Source: JBPRGG01 sp051418075 (lineage in GTDB: Bacteria; Bacteroidota; Bacteroidia; Cytophagales; Cyclobacteriaceae). From it: 64,000 bases of DNA. This document shows positions 9,339 to 18,800 of the stretch, in pieces. Location: contig JBPRGG010000112.1 of assembly GCA_051418075.1 (NCBI GenBank), positions 57,621-121,620 on the forward strand, in the 5' to 3' direction. Under the pieces are notes generated by a model, which was not told where the DNA came from, ran no database searches, and worked only from the letters and a program-made list of their open reading frames with translations. Made by a program: the position numbers and the translations under genes. Position 1 is the first letter of the stretch. Every line of letters starts with the position of its first letter.

Positions 9339-9593
9339 ATGAAACTGACCCAATATAAAATTTTACCTAAAGAAGAACAAGCCAATTATGTATTCCTCAA
9401 TGGCGTTTTTCTGTGTCATATAGACTATCAAAATACTACCCGGGCCTTGTATTCCATCCAAAACTTTTATGTTGAAGTCATCCACGACCGTTCCAATAAC
9501 CAATGGACCGAAATCAATCCCTTTACAGAACTTGATTATCTTAATCCCTACCTGGAAAGGATACAGTTAAATTTTAATATAAGATCAAAATAA
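9339..9593 (+). CDS. Small hypothetical protein
   Basis: 84 aa, no signal peptide or membrane segment. Begins MKLTQYKILPKEEQANYVFLN and is rich in aromatic residues (GVFLCHIDYQNTTRALYSIQNFYVEV), suggesting a compact beta-rich cytoplasmic protein. I have an impression of similar short proteins in other Cytophagales but no function. It stands alone, 172 bp after the VOC gene, convergent with the lipoprotein gene that follows. Confidence 0.7.
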   Translation: MKLTQYKILPKEEQANYVFLNGVFLCHIDYQNTTRALYSIQNFYVEVIHDRSNNQWTEINPFTELDYLNPYLERIQLNFNIRSK

Positions 9594-9684
9594 AATCAAG
9601 GTCGTTTCCCTGATTTACAGATCCCATTTGATTAAAGCGGCTTAATTATTATAGAAGGCCAATACCCTGCCAATTGGAAAATCA

Positions 9685-9717
9685 TAAAAAAACCGTATAC
9701 CAGAATAGGCATACGGT
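9685..9717 (-). terminator. Terminator of first lipoprotein paralog
   Basis: Stem ACCGTAT/ATACGGT (9692-9717), with further CC/GG pairing after one mismatched position and loop AGAATA. On the minus strand it is followed by a run of seven or more T residues. Confidence 0.75.
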
Positions 9718-9737
9718 CCGGCTATATATATCCAGGT

Positions 9738-10649
9738 TTAATCTACCACAATGATCTCAATTTCGATAAAATCACCCAAACCCTGACCGGCTTCTATGTC
9801 AAGTACCCGTATCAGACCATGTTTGGCGCTCTTTACAGCGTCCAGTTGAAAGGCCAGTATTTCTCCTATATTTAGCTCTGTTACACGGCCCTGGTTACTG
9901 CCAAAAGTGGCATTAGTAAAAGTCTGTTCAATAAATTCCACGTTATTTTCATTTTCCAGATACTGTGAAACTGGCAATGCGGTGCGTTTAAGCAGGGTCT
10001 GATTCAAATTCTGCCAATCCAGATCAGCCAGATCATAAACATCTGCAGGATAAGCTGCCGGTGAGGATAATGTGGCCAGGCCTGTACCTCCGTAATAGTA
10101 GCCAAAATCAATCTGGGCAGAAATCGGGTTATTGGTGGTGATCACGTCATTCACCGTATAGACCTCTCCCGAATTGGTACTGAAGAATGTTTCACTGGTA
10201 AGATCCTGAGTAGGAGCTGCCAATAATACAGCGGTATATACCCGGGTAGGCTTAGCTTCAGCCATCACCTGAATTCTTTCCACTTCTACCTGTCCGGTTT
10301 CATCCAAAACCTGGAAAGACAGGGTTATATTTTCCACTGCCTGCAAAGCATAATAATAATCAGCAGAGAAAGAAAGATTCCCTACATCAGCTGGTTGATT
10401 GTAGATAGTATCTCTTACACCATCCACTAATACTTCCATAGATTGAAAACCTCCCGGTGTATTGGCACTTATTCCCAGAAAAAGTGTATCACTGACAAAG
10501 CCTGTAAATTCGCCATTCGAAATATCCTGCTGGCTGTTTATGGAAATGGAAGGTGCGGCCGGTCCTTCCTCTTCGTCATCACAAGCTGATAGAAAAACCA
10601 CACCAGTTAATAAAAAAATCGCACTTAGATAATTAAAAATCTTATTCAT
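9738..10649 (-). CDS. Surface-type lipoprotein, tandem paralog 1
   Basis: 303 aa, function unknown. The signal peptide ends in FLSAC with Cys23, followed by DDEEE, an acidic tail like the lipoprotein export signals that send Bacteroidota lipoproteins to the outer surface. A beta-rich middle part (SISINSQQDISNG, TPGGFQSMEVLVDG) resembles an Ig-like/cadherin-type domain. The C-terminal half contains LLAAPTQDLTSETFFSTN, IDFGYYYGG and LSSPAAYP, shared with the gene at 10845. Most similar to that neighbour and more distantly to the gene at 12092. Each copy has its own terminator. Confidence 0.85.
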   Translation of the reverse strand: MNKIFNYLSAIFLLTGVVFLSACDDEEEGPAAPSISINSQQDISNGEFTGFVSDTLFLGISANTPGGFQSMEVLVDGVRDTIYNQPADVGNLSFSADYYYALQAVENITLSFQVLDETGQVEVERIQVMAEAKPTRVYTAVLLAAPTQDLTSETFFSTNSGEVYTVNDVITTNNPISAQIDFGYYYGGTGLATLSSPAAYPADVYDLADLDWQNLNQTLLKRTALPVSQYLENENNVEFIEQTFTNATFGSNQGRVTELNIGEILAFQLDAVKSAKHGLIRVLDIEAGQGLGDFIEIEIIVVD

Positions 10650-10780
10650 TCCTGTTAAATTTAAAATACAAAATTGTTTACTACAGGTTAACTGGCTGAT
10701 TATCTGAATGTTTTATTATGTGTTATAAAAGCAGAGCCTACTTTCCTGAATGAGCTTAAGATCAATCCTCAAGTGCATAT

Positions 10781-10816
10781 AAAAAAACAGGAGTTACCAG
10801 CTGATAACTCCTGTTT
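10781..10816 (-). terminator. Terminator of second lipoprotein paralog
   Basis: Perfect 12-bp stem AAACAGGAGTTA/TAACTCCTGTTT (10785-10816) with an 8-nt loop. On the minus strand it runs into a T tract (TTTTTTT). Confidence 0.85.
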
Positions 10817-10844
10817 GACAAGAAAACTTAAGGTCTTTTTTTAA

Positions 10845-11801
10845 TTAAGGTGTTTCCTGGACAATGATATCTAAGCTTATTTCACCATCTACACCATCAG
10901 CTCCTGAAATGGAGTTTATCAAGATAACACCTTTTTTGGGTCCTTCATCTTTATCTGCATCTGTTTCAAATGCTAATACAGCTCCTTCTGTAAGATTGGA
11001 CTCTACATAGGGAGAATCATCAGCCGGATCAGCAGCTTCCCAAATCTCATCTATATCGGCAAATGAGATCAATTCGTTAAAAGCAGAGGCATCTAAATTG
11101 GTGGTTCTAAAGGTTGTTTGATTTTGTTCAGCCCAGACATCCTGCCCATAAGCAAATGGATAGCTGGCCGGAGCAGCCAATGTAGCTTCCGTATCCAGAT
11201 TACCACTACCATAAAAATAGCCAAAATCAATACTAGCGGATATAGGCTGGCTGCTGGTGAGCACATTTTCCATAGAATATCTTTCACCAGTATTGGTGCT
11301 GAAGAAAGTTAAAGATGTTTGATCCTGTAATGGTGCCGCCAGTAAGATGGTGGAATAAATTCTGGCTTCCGGAGACAACACATCTATTACGATATCATCA
11401 CTGGTGATTCCACTTTCCTCATCTACCACTTCAATTTCTACCTCCAGTAATTCACCGGCCCATTCGGGCAACAAAGTCAGGGTGAATGTTTCAGAGAAGG
11501 TAGTAGGAATATCTCCTCCGGGAGTACGGGCAAATTCTTCTGAATAATCTGCTTCCAGATTTCCATTGAGATATACATCGAAACGAATCACATTAAATCC
11601 AGCTTCAGCCGTACCTGAAGCATTAAAAACCACATCTTCACCTACATCCTGAGAAACGATCCCATCCTGATCCGGGGCTGGAACAACATCCACATCTAAG
11701 GTGGGTAAAGTTGGCAGCGGTTCATCATCATCAGTACAGCTTGATATAATTGTGAGGCTGGCTATAATTACAAAAAATAAAAGATAACTTAACTTTTTCA
11801 T
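10845..11801 (-). CDS. Surface-type lipoprotein, tandem paralog 2
   Basis: 318 aa from the ATG at 11801; the frame is open 18 codons further upstream, but only the inner start gives a proper lipoprotein signal (MKKLSYLLFF...ISSC, Cys22, then TDDDEP). The C-terminal half has LLAAPLQDQTSLTFFSTN, SIDFGYFYGSG and LAAPASYPF, closely matching paralog 1. The N-terminal part (DVVPAPDQDGIVSQDVGEDV ... FDVYLNG) looks like an Ig-type beta-sandwich. No enzymatic motif is apparent. Function unknown; surface location is inferred from the acidic stretch after Cys. Confidence 0.85.
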   Translation of the reverse strand: MKKLSYLLFFVIIASLTIISSCTDDDEPLPTLPTLDVDVVPAPDQDGIVSQDVGEDVVFNASGTAEAGFNVIRFDVYLNGNLEADYSEEFARTPGGDIPTTFSETFTLTLLPEWAGELLEVEIEVVDEESGITSDDIVIDVLSPEARIYSTILLAAPLQDQTSLTFFSTNTGERYSMENVLTSSQPISASIDFGYFYGSGNLDTEATLAAPASYPFAYGQDVWAEQNQTTFRTTNLDASAFNELISFADIDEIWEAADPADDSPYVESNLTEGAVLAFETDADKDEGPKKGVILINSISGADGVDGEISLDIIVQETP

Positions 11802-12032
11802 ACAGTAAAAATTTAAAAAATTATAAATAATATTTGGTTGAACTTTTTTATTCAAAGTTGCCTTACAGGCAAACCTTTTTCCTTTTTTTGGATATTACCT
11901 GTTTTAAAAAGTTTAACAGGCTGATGCTTATTATGTTTAACGATCGAAGACACTAAATTTAAGAAGATTCATGGAATGAATAGCCTATTTATTAATTACC
12001 CACTCCGGGTATAAGAGCCATATGGATACACC

Positions 12033-12063
12033 AAAAAAGGCTGCCTTAAAATTAAGACAGCCT
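12033..12063 (-). terminator. Terminator of third lipoprotein paralog
   Basis: Stem AGGCTG-CTTAA / TTAAG-CAGCCT with one C-A mismatch (12038-12063), followed on the minus strand by TTTTTT. Confidence 0.75.
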
Positions 12064-12091
12064 ATTAGCATACATTTTCTAAACAATCACT

Positions 12092-13006
12092 TTATTCAAC
12101 CACCGGAATCTTCACTTCAATAGTGATTGTACCGTTTCCGTTGGTGTCATCTACAGAAATTATCTTTATCAATCCAAAAAGATCGCCTCTGGCATCATCC
12201 AGATTGAAGGCTATAATATCATTTTCTTTTAATTTTGTAGCACTGGTGGCTCCACCAGCTTCAAAAAGAGCAGCTTCCTGCAATTCCAGTTTTTTATCAA
12301 TGTCATCATAATTATTGATGGTTACCGGAAGGAATTTGGTGGCATTCTTAGTAGTGAAATTGATGGGTAAATTTACAGCTGTAAATACAGCATTCAAGCC
12401 GCCATCATCTATTGAAGCCAGAGAATTTTCATTAGTTGCCCCATAGTAATAGGCTAAATCTAATACAGATGCATTGGTCTTGGCATCAGCATAAGAATAC
12501 TTCTTATTTTCCAGGGCATTATAGAAGCTTGGTTCAGTACTGCCCTGCGCACCAAGTAAAACGGTTTGATAGGTATTAATATCTACATCAATGGTGTTAA
12601 TGTAAAAGGTTTGAATACCCGGGGTACTGGTAACCTGATCATCCACACCTTCGAATGTAAAAACTATCTCCGAACCAATCTCTGCTTCTTGCAAGGTATA
12701 TGAAAAATCATAACTTAAACTATTATCTCCTGTGTATGAAGGATCGTTTTTAGTAATTTCTTCAAAAATTGAAGGAGTTCCTCCATCAACTGCTTTGGTA
12801 ATTCTTAGAACATTGAAACCACCGGGTGCATTTACATTTACCTTAAATGCTACAGTTTCACCAGGCATACCTTCAAAATCTGCGGGTGCATTTTCCAGTG
12901 AAACTATAGGGTTAGCAAACATTTCCTCCTCTTCCTCAGTACAGCTGGTGATAAATGTTAATCCAGCGATTAATACAAAAAATAAAAAATAATTGAGCTT
13001 TTTCAT
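12092..13006 (-). CDS. Surface-type lipoprotein, tandem paralog 3
   Basis: 304 aa. The signal peptide is nearly identical in style to paralog 2 (MKKLNYFLFFVLIAGLTFITSC, Cys22, then TEEEEE). Shared layout: an N-terminal beta domain (GGFNVLRITKAVDGG corresponds to the GFNVIRFDVYLNG region of paralog 2) and a C-terminal region with TVLLGAQGSTEPSFYNALEN, LDLAYYYGATNENSLASI and LKENDIIAFNLDDARGDLFG. It is the most diverged of the three, with the FFSTN motif replaced by SFYNALEN. Function unknown. Confidence 0.85.
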   Translation of the reverse strand: MKKLNYFLFFVLIAGLTFITSCTEEEEEMFANPIVSLENAPADFEGMPGETVAFKVNVNAPGGFNVLRITKAVDGGTPSIFEEITKNDPSYTGDNSLSYDFSYTLQEAEIGSEIVFTFEGVDDQVTSTPGIQTFYINTIDVDINTYQTVLLGAQGSTEPSFYNALENKKYSYADAKTNASVLDLAYYYGATNENSLASIDDGGLNAVFTAVNLPINFTTKNATKFLPVTINNYDDIDKKLELQEAALFEAGGATSATKLKENDIIAFNLDDARGDLFGLIKIISVDDTNGNGTITIEVKIPVVE

Positions 13007-13054
13007 AGTGATTTAATTTTTAAATGATTTTTAAAGAATTGATTATGATGAAAA

Positions 13055-13372
13055 CTATTTGGTTGAAATGAACTGGTTAAGTTTTGACACTAATAAATGC
13101 TTAGGGACTACTCCTGACTGCTGCCATAATATTTTCCCTTTGGAAAACAAGATCAGGGTAGGTACCCCACGAATGTTATACTTCATTGCGGCTGACTGAT
13201 TTTTATCCACATCAATTTTAATGACCTTCACCTTACCCTGAAAATCACGAGCTACATCCTGTACAATAGGTGATAAGGTATGACAGGGACCACACCAGGT
13301 AGCAAAAAAATCAACCAGAACGGGAATCTCCGATTGATTGATCAGTTGTAAAAAACTTTTTTTCCGGGCCAT
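13055..13372 (-). CDS. Thioredoxin
   Basis: 105 aa, a single thioredoxin fold with active site WCGPC (residues 26-30), IDVDKN, and the cis-Pro motif RGVPTL. No signal peptide, so it is a cytoplasmic dithiol-disulfide oxidoreductase. It lies 48 bp upstream of lipoprotein paralog 3 on the same strand, without an apparent functional link. The N-terminus (MARKKSFLQLINQS) is short for a classical TrxA, suggesting an accessory thioredoxin. Confidence 0.93.
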   Translation of the reverse strand: MARKKSFLQLINQSEIPVLVDFFATWCGPCHTLSPIVQDVARDFQGKVKVIKIDVDKNQSAAMKYNIRGVPTLILFSKGKILWQQSGVVPKHLLVSKLNQFISTK

Positions 13373-13559
13373 TTTATAATATTATCTACAGCTCCTAAAA
13401 TGAATAAAAATATCTTGAAAGGTATTCCGTTATTTTCCAGATATTCGTTTTTGCCCTAATTTTGGGCCTGAAACCGAACTTTTACCAATTCGATTGATGG
13501 ATTAGTAATCCATTGATTTTATATGAATTGACAAAAGATAACAGAATTACCAAATCAAC

Positions 13560-15773
13560 ATGACAAAATTAACAGGCTATAAATTGTATATAATATTAAA
13601 TATTCTGGGTTTAATACACATGCATGTTCTGGCTCAGGATAAGCAGGAAATCACCCTGGAAGAGATCTATATCAATGGTGATTTTTATGAAAATAAACTT
13701 TCTGAATTAGACTGGATGAACCGGGGACCATATTATACCAACCTGGAATATAACAGGGAAACAGGAGCAAGTTTTATTTACAAATATGATATTTCTACCG
13801 GTGAAAAACAGGAAACCCTTTTTGACAGTGAAAAAATAAAAATTAGAGAAGGAAATTACAACAGGTTGGACACCTACGAGTTAAGCCCCAATGAAGATAA
13901 GATCTTATTGTCTTTTGACCAGGAATCCATATACCGATGGTCCACAAAGGCTTTTTACCTGGTTTATAATCTTAATACCCAACAAATCCAGCCGATCAAT
14001 CAGGATTTAAAAATCTCAAATGCATCTTTTTCACCGGATGGATCAAAGGTAGCTTATATTAAAGCCAATGACCTGTTTTACTTCGACCTGGAAAGTGAAA
14101 AAGAAATACAGATTACGGAAGATGGGCAGTTAAATAAGATAATAAACGGGATGTCGGATTGGGTATATGAAGAAGAATTTGGCTTTACCAAAGCTTATAA
14201 ATGGTCCCCTGACAGCCGGTCAATAGCCTACTATCGTTTTGATGAATCGGCAGTGAATCACTACAACTTACAAATCTGGGGAGGTTTGTATCCGGAAAAT
14301 TATGTTTACAAATATCCCAAGGCTGGAGAGCAGAACTCAGAGGTGACCATATGGGTTTACCACCTGAAAGCAGCAGATAAAGTTCAGGTAGAGCTGGGAC
14401 AGGATTATGAATATGTAGCTCAAATGCAATGGACCTCTGACCCTGATCAATTGATGGTAGTCACACTCAATCGATTGCAAAATCACCTGAGCCTGCTCCA
14501 TGCCAATAGCCGTTCAGGTGATGGACAGGTGATACTGGAAGAAACCAGCCCTACCTATGTTGATATTGAATTCAATAATACATTCATCTATTTACCTGAA
14601 AACAAAGGTTTTTTAAGGACCAGTGAACAGGATGGCTTTAAACACATCTATCACTATGATATGCAGGGGCAATTGAAACAACAGGTTACCGATGGCACCT
14701 GGGAAGTGGATGAATTCTATGGGTATGATCCTGTAAAGCAGCTTATTTACTATAACTCCACTGAAGTTTCTCCACTGGAAAGACATTTATATACCATTCA
14801 GCTCAATGGCAAGAAAAAAAGAAAGCTTACTGAAAGCCCGGGCGTTAATAAAGCAGAGTTCTCACCTGATTTCAGCCATTACATCTTAAGGCATACAGCC
14901 ATTAAGCAACCTCAAACTGTTACATTGCATGCAGCTCCATCGGGGCGGCAGTTGGTCCTGCTGGAAGATAACCAGCAGCTGAAACAAAAAATTGATCATT
15001 ATCAATACGGTCAGGTGGAATTTTTCCAGTTTGAAAATGAAGAAAATACAAGCCTGAACGGCTATATGATTAAGCCCTATAACTTCAATGAAAACCAGGA
15101 GTACCCTGTCTTAATGTACGTTTACGGTGGTCCCGGGTCAGTGGAAGTATTGAATGATTATGGACGGGATCACTATATGTGGCATCATTATCTTAGCCAG
15201 CTGGGCTATATCATTGTAGCTATTGACAATCGCGGTACCGCAGGCAGAGGATGGAATTTTAAACATAAAACTTATGCCCAATTGGGCAAGCTTGAAGTGG
15301 AAGATCAAATTGCCGGGGCAAAATACCTGGCTACTTTACCTTACGTAGATCAGGACAGGATTGGCATCTGGGGCTGGAGTTATGGTGGCTTTTTGTCGTC
15401 CCTGGCTATTACCATGGGGGCAGATTATTTTAACGCGGCGATTGCGGTGGCACCTGTCACCAGCTGGATCTTTTATGATACGATCTATACCGAACGCTAT
15501 ATGCAGACCCCGGAATTAAATCCGGAAGGATATGAGGATTATTCACCAATCAGCCACGCCTATAAGTTGGAGGATCCCTACCTGCTCATTCATGGTACCG
15601 GAGATGATAATGTCCATTTTCAGCATACCATTGAAATGCAGAATGCATTGATAGCTGCCAACAAGCAGTTCGACTCTTTTTTCTATCCGGATCAGGATCA
15701 TAGTATCAATTATTTTTACACCCGTTATCATTTATATTCCATGATGACCAATTTTGTGCTGGAAAACATATGA
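13560..15773 (+). CDS. Dipeptidyl peptidase IV-like serine peptidase (family S9B)
   Basis: 737 aa. An N-terminal signal peptide (ILNILGLIHMHVLAQ) is followed by the eight-bladed propeller region (DPPIV_N, about 90-460), including the DPP-IV Glu-Glu dipeptide motif in DWVYEEEFGF, and a C-terminal alpha/beta hydrolase. The catalytic Ser is in GWSYGG (Ser607), the acid in GTGDDNVH (Asp683) and the His in DQDHS (His714); their spacing agrees with the known DPP-IV triad. It removes Xaa-Pro or Xaa-Ala dipeptides from peptides in the periplasm or at the surface. Monocistronic, divergent from thioredoxin. Confidence 0.95.
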   Translation: MTKLTGYKLYIILNILGLIHMHVLAQDKQEITLEEIYINGDFYENKLSELDWMNRGPYYTNLEYNRETGASFIYKYDISTGEKQETLFDSEKIKIREGNYNRLDTYELSPNEDKILLSFDQESIYRWSTKAFYLVYNLNTQQIQPINQDLKISNASFSPDGSKVAYIKANDLFYFDLESEKEIQITEDGQLNKIINGMSDWVYEEEFGFTKAYKWSPDSRSIAYYRFDESAVNHYNLQIWGGLYPENYVYKYPKAGEQNSEVTIWVYHLKAADKVQVELGQDYEYVAQMQWTSDPDQLMVVTLNRLQNHLSLLHANSRSGDGQVILEETSPTYVDIEFNNTFIYLPENKGFLRTSEQDGFKHIYHYDMQGQLKQQVTDGTWEVDEFYGYDPVKQLIYYNSTEVSPLERHLYTIQLNGKKKRKLTESPGVNKAEFSPDFSHYILRHTAIKQPQTVTLHAAPSGRQLVLLEDNQQLKQKIDHYQYGQVEFFQFENEENTSLNGYMIKPYNFNENQEYPVLMYVYGGPGSVEVLNDYGRDHYMWHHYLSQLGYIIVAIDNRGTAGRGWNFKHKTYAQLGKLEVEDQIAGAKYLATLPYVDQDRIGIWGWSYGGFLSSLAITMGADYFNAAIAVAPVTSWIFYDTIYTERYMQTPELNPEGYEDYSPISHAYKLEDPYLLIHGTGDDNVHFQHTIEMQNALIAANKQFDSFFYPDQDHSINYFYTRYHLYSMMTNFVLENI

Positions 15774-15873
15774 AAACAGGTGTTCATGGAATCAGCTTTT
15801 ATTCTGGCAGATGAATTAATTCATATAAATTTTGGAAGTATACCCAAAACTTCTTTTGCTAAGAAAAAAGTTA

Positions 15874-18800
15874 CTACAGGTTTTCCGGCAATAAAACATT
15901 CACCCACTCACCAGGCTTTCTGGCGCTGATAGCCTGATCATACATAGCTTCACAGGTAATTGCCGGCAAGTAAAATTTGCCCCCGTAATTGGCATTCAAT
16001 AATATCCTGAAGGTTTTCCTCTGACTGGCCGGCAGGTCAAAATAGGTCAAAACCCGGTCATCCCGAATATCCTGGTATTCAGGTTGATCTTTCAGATAAT
16101 AGTTACCTGCCTGGTCTAGCCGGGTATTGATAATCTCCCATCCGGAGGGAAAGATCTGAGTCAGGGCAAGTTCCTGATAATCTCCTCTCAGCCCCGGATT
16201 AGACACTGTTACTTCAACCATAAAATTTGTTCCCTGGGCTAAGGCTGCCGGCTCAATCAATTCATCATCCATATTTTTATAGATGACCTGAAGCTTCAGA
16301 TTATTTTCATAAGCTGCTGGTTCCGGTTTGACCGGTGTACCCTGTTGAATGATACGGGCAAAATGAATCCCCTCTGACCGATTTTCTATCATCAATTGGT
16401 TGGAGCCGCTTTGATCTATATCAGACAAATTTATCTGAGCCAGTGGCAGGTCGGTGGAGGCCCTTACTGCAGCCTGTCCATTTAATTGATAAGTAAATCT
16501 TAATCCTTTTCTGGCATAATCTTTCCCGGCAAATTGAGTCATGGCAATCAGGCAATAGGCAGTTTCCTGGGTACTCATCCATCGCTGAGGATCACTTAAG
16601 GCCGATGAGATTTCCTGAGCCAGTACCACCCCATCCATTTTCTGGTCCAGCAGATTGAGTGTTTCCAGGATCATGGCTTTGTCCCGCAGGGTTGAGCCAA
16701 AGGTATGGGACAATTCACGATAATCAGGTACAGCATAGGAAAGCTGACTGATAATTTTTGAAGCTGCTTCAGGCTGACCTGCCAAAACATAAGCAGCGGC
16801 CAAACGCCAGTTGGCAGCGGTGGAAACATTCGGAGTTTCGCGCATACGGTTCATGGCCCCCAGGTCAGGTTGTTGAGCCAAAGCTAAAGTATATAAGCGG
16901 TAAGCCTGCATCAGGTCATCACTGTACCGTTTATCAGGCCGCCACTGGTTTATCAGTCGCTTTTGATAGCGCACCCATTTATTTAACAGCCCTGCTGGTA
17001 TTTGATAACCTTTTTTTTCAGCTTCAAGCAAAAAATGTCCGGCATAATTGGTGCCCCATTGATTTGGCTCCAACTGGCCGGGCCAGTAAGCAAAACCACC
17101 CTGAGCTACCTGAAATTTTATCAATTGATCAATGGCAGTTTTAACATTGGCTTCAATTTTCTGCTTTTCTTCTTCTGATAAATCCATGATCCCGGACACA
17201 TAAAGCTGGGGGAACACAGTCGAAATAGTTTGCTCTACACATCCGTGTGGGTAGTTCAGCAAAAACTTCAACCTTTTCTCCAGATTAATAGGAGGTATGG
17301 CTGCTATTTCCAGAATAGCAGTATTGGTCCCTTTCATACCCAAGGTTTGGAAAGCAGCCTCCCAGCTTTCCCCGGCCTCCATTACATCATCCTGAACCTT
17401 GGTTACCGGAGGATGTGGATTTCTTATTTCAATATCAATGGTATAAGTGGATGTGATATTGCCGGATCTGGCCACCACCTGCACTTTACCCATTCCTGTT
17501 AGCGGTTTTACTTTCAAATCAAAACTGGTAAAGGCATCCTCCATTCCTTCCACATTAAGAATTTGCCTGGAAGGTCCCTGAACAGAAAAGATATTGTTAG
17601 CTTTTAACTCAATATCTACCATTTTCACCGAAGGATCATGAATAAACAAATTTACCGGCAGCTTAACCTCTTCTTCCGGACCCAATACCCGGGGCAAGGT
17701 GGCCAATACCATTAGTTCCTGCTTCACCGGGGTTGTTTTTTCAGCTTTACCATATGTCCCCTGATAGCCGGCAATCACCATGGTTCGAACAGAACCAATA
17801 TAAGCAGGCATCATGAACTGATGACTGTCTGTTTGTCCTTCCTGAAGAAAAAAAGGCCCCAGATATTTTACTACGGGTTTGAACCGGCTGGCTTTTTTAC
17901 TGCCTGCGGCTGCTAATTCCTGATCACCTCCAATGGCCAGCAGGCGCTCAAGTTCTCCACCAAAAGCACCCATTACCTGATCATAAAGATCCCAGGTTTT
18001 TACGCCTAAAGCTTCCCGGGCATAGAATATCTGCCAGGGTTCAGGTGTTTTAAAGCGGGTCAGGTCAAGGAGGCCTTCATCCACCATAGCCAGGGTATAG
18101 GCCATTGGCTTGCCATTTTTTTCTGACACCCTGATGTTTACCGGCATTTCAGGTTTTAAGGAAGCAGGCATATTGATCTGTGGCTCTAATCGGGTAGCCG
18201 GATCATTTATTTCAAGGGGTATAATACCGAAAAGACGTATAGGCAGATCATTGACCGTCTGGCCATGAGGCTGCAGCAAGGTAACATGAACATAAATATT
18301 GGGAGCCATATCTGCTGTAGCCCTGAAAGTAAAGGGGTTTTCTCCCTGATTGGTATTGATCCAATAGGTCTGCATGACCTTGGTTCCATTTTCGAGGCTC
18401 ACCAATGCCCTACCACGACTGCTTCCCGGAATATTTATTCTCACATCCTGACCTACGTGGTAAACCTCTTTCTCTGCCGAAAATGTTAACATGTTTGCCG
18501 CACCGGGAATAGCCCGCTGTCCCCGGCCAGCCCATCCGGGCCAATCCAAGTATATGATCTGACCTGTACAATGACCAGATACCGGATCACAGGCACGAAT
18601 CAGAAACCTGCCCCATTCAGGCTGTTCTACTTTGAATGACCAGCTTCCTTTTCCATTCCTGGTATTAGTCACACCTTTTTTAATTGGCTTGGCATATTTG
18701 CCATTGATATAATTGGCCACATTCACCTCTGAATTATCCCACCACCAACGCCAATCCAACTTGTAAACCTCCATTTCAATCCCCTGACGTGAAACAGGCT

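Noticed and set aside
15811..15824. Palindrome ATGAATTAATTCAT between the DPP-IV-like and macroglobulin genes
   Set aside because: Short, AT-only core, in a convergent gap with no promoter need; probably chance.
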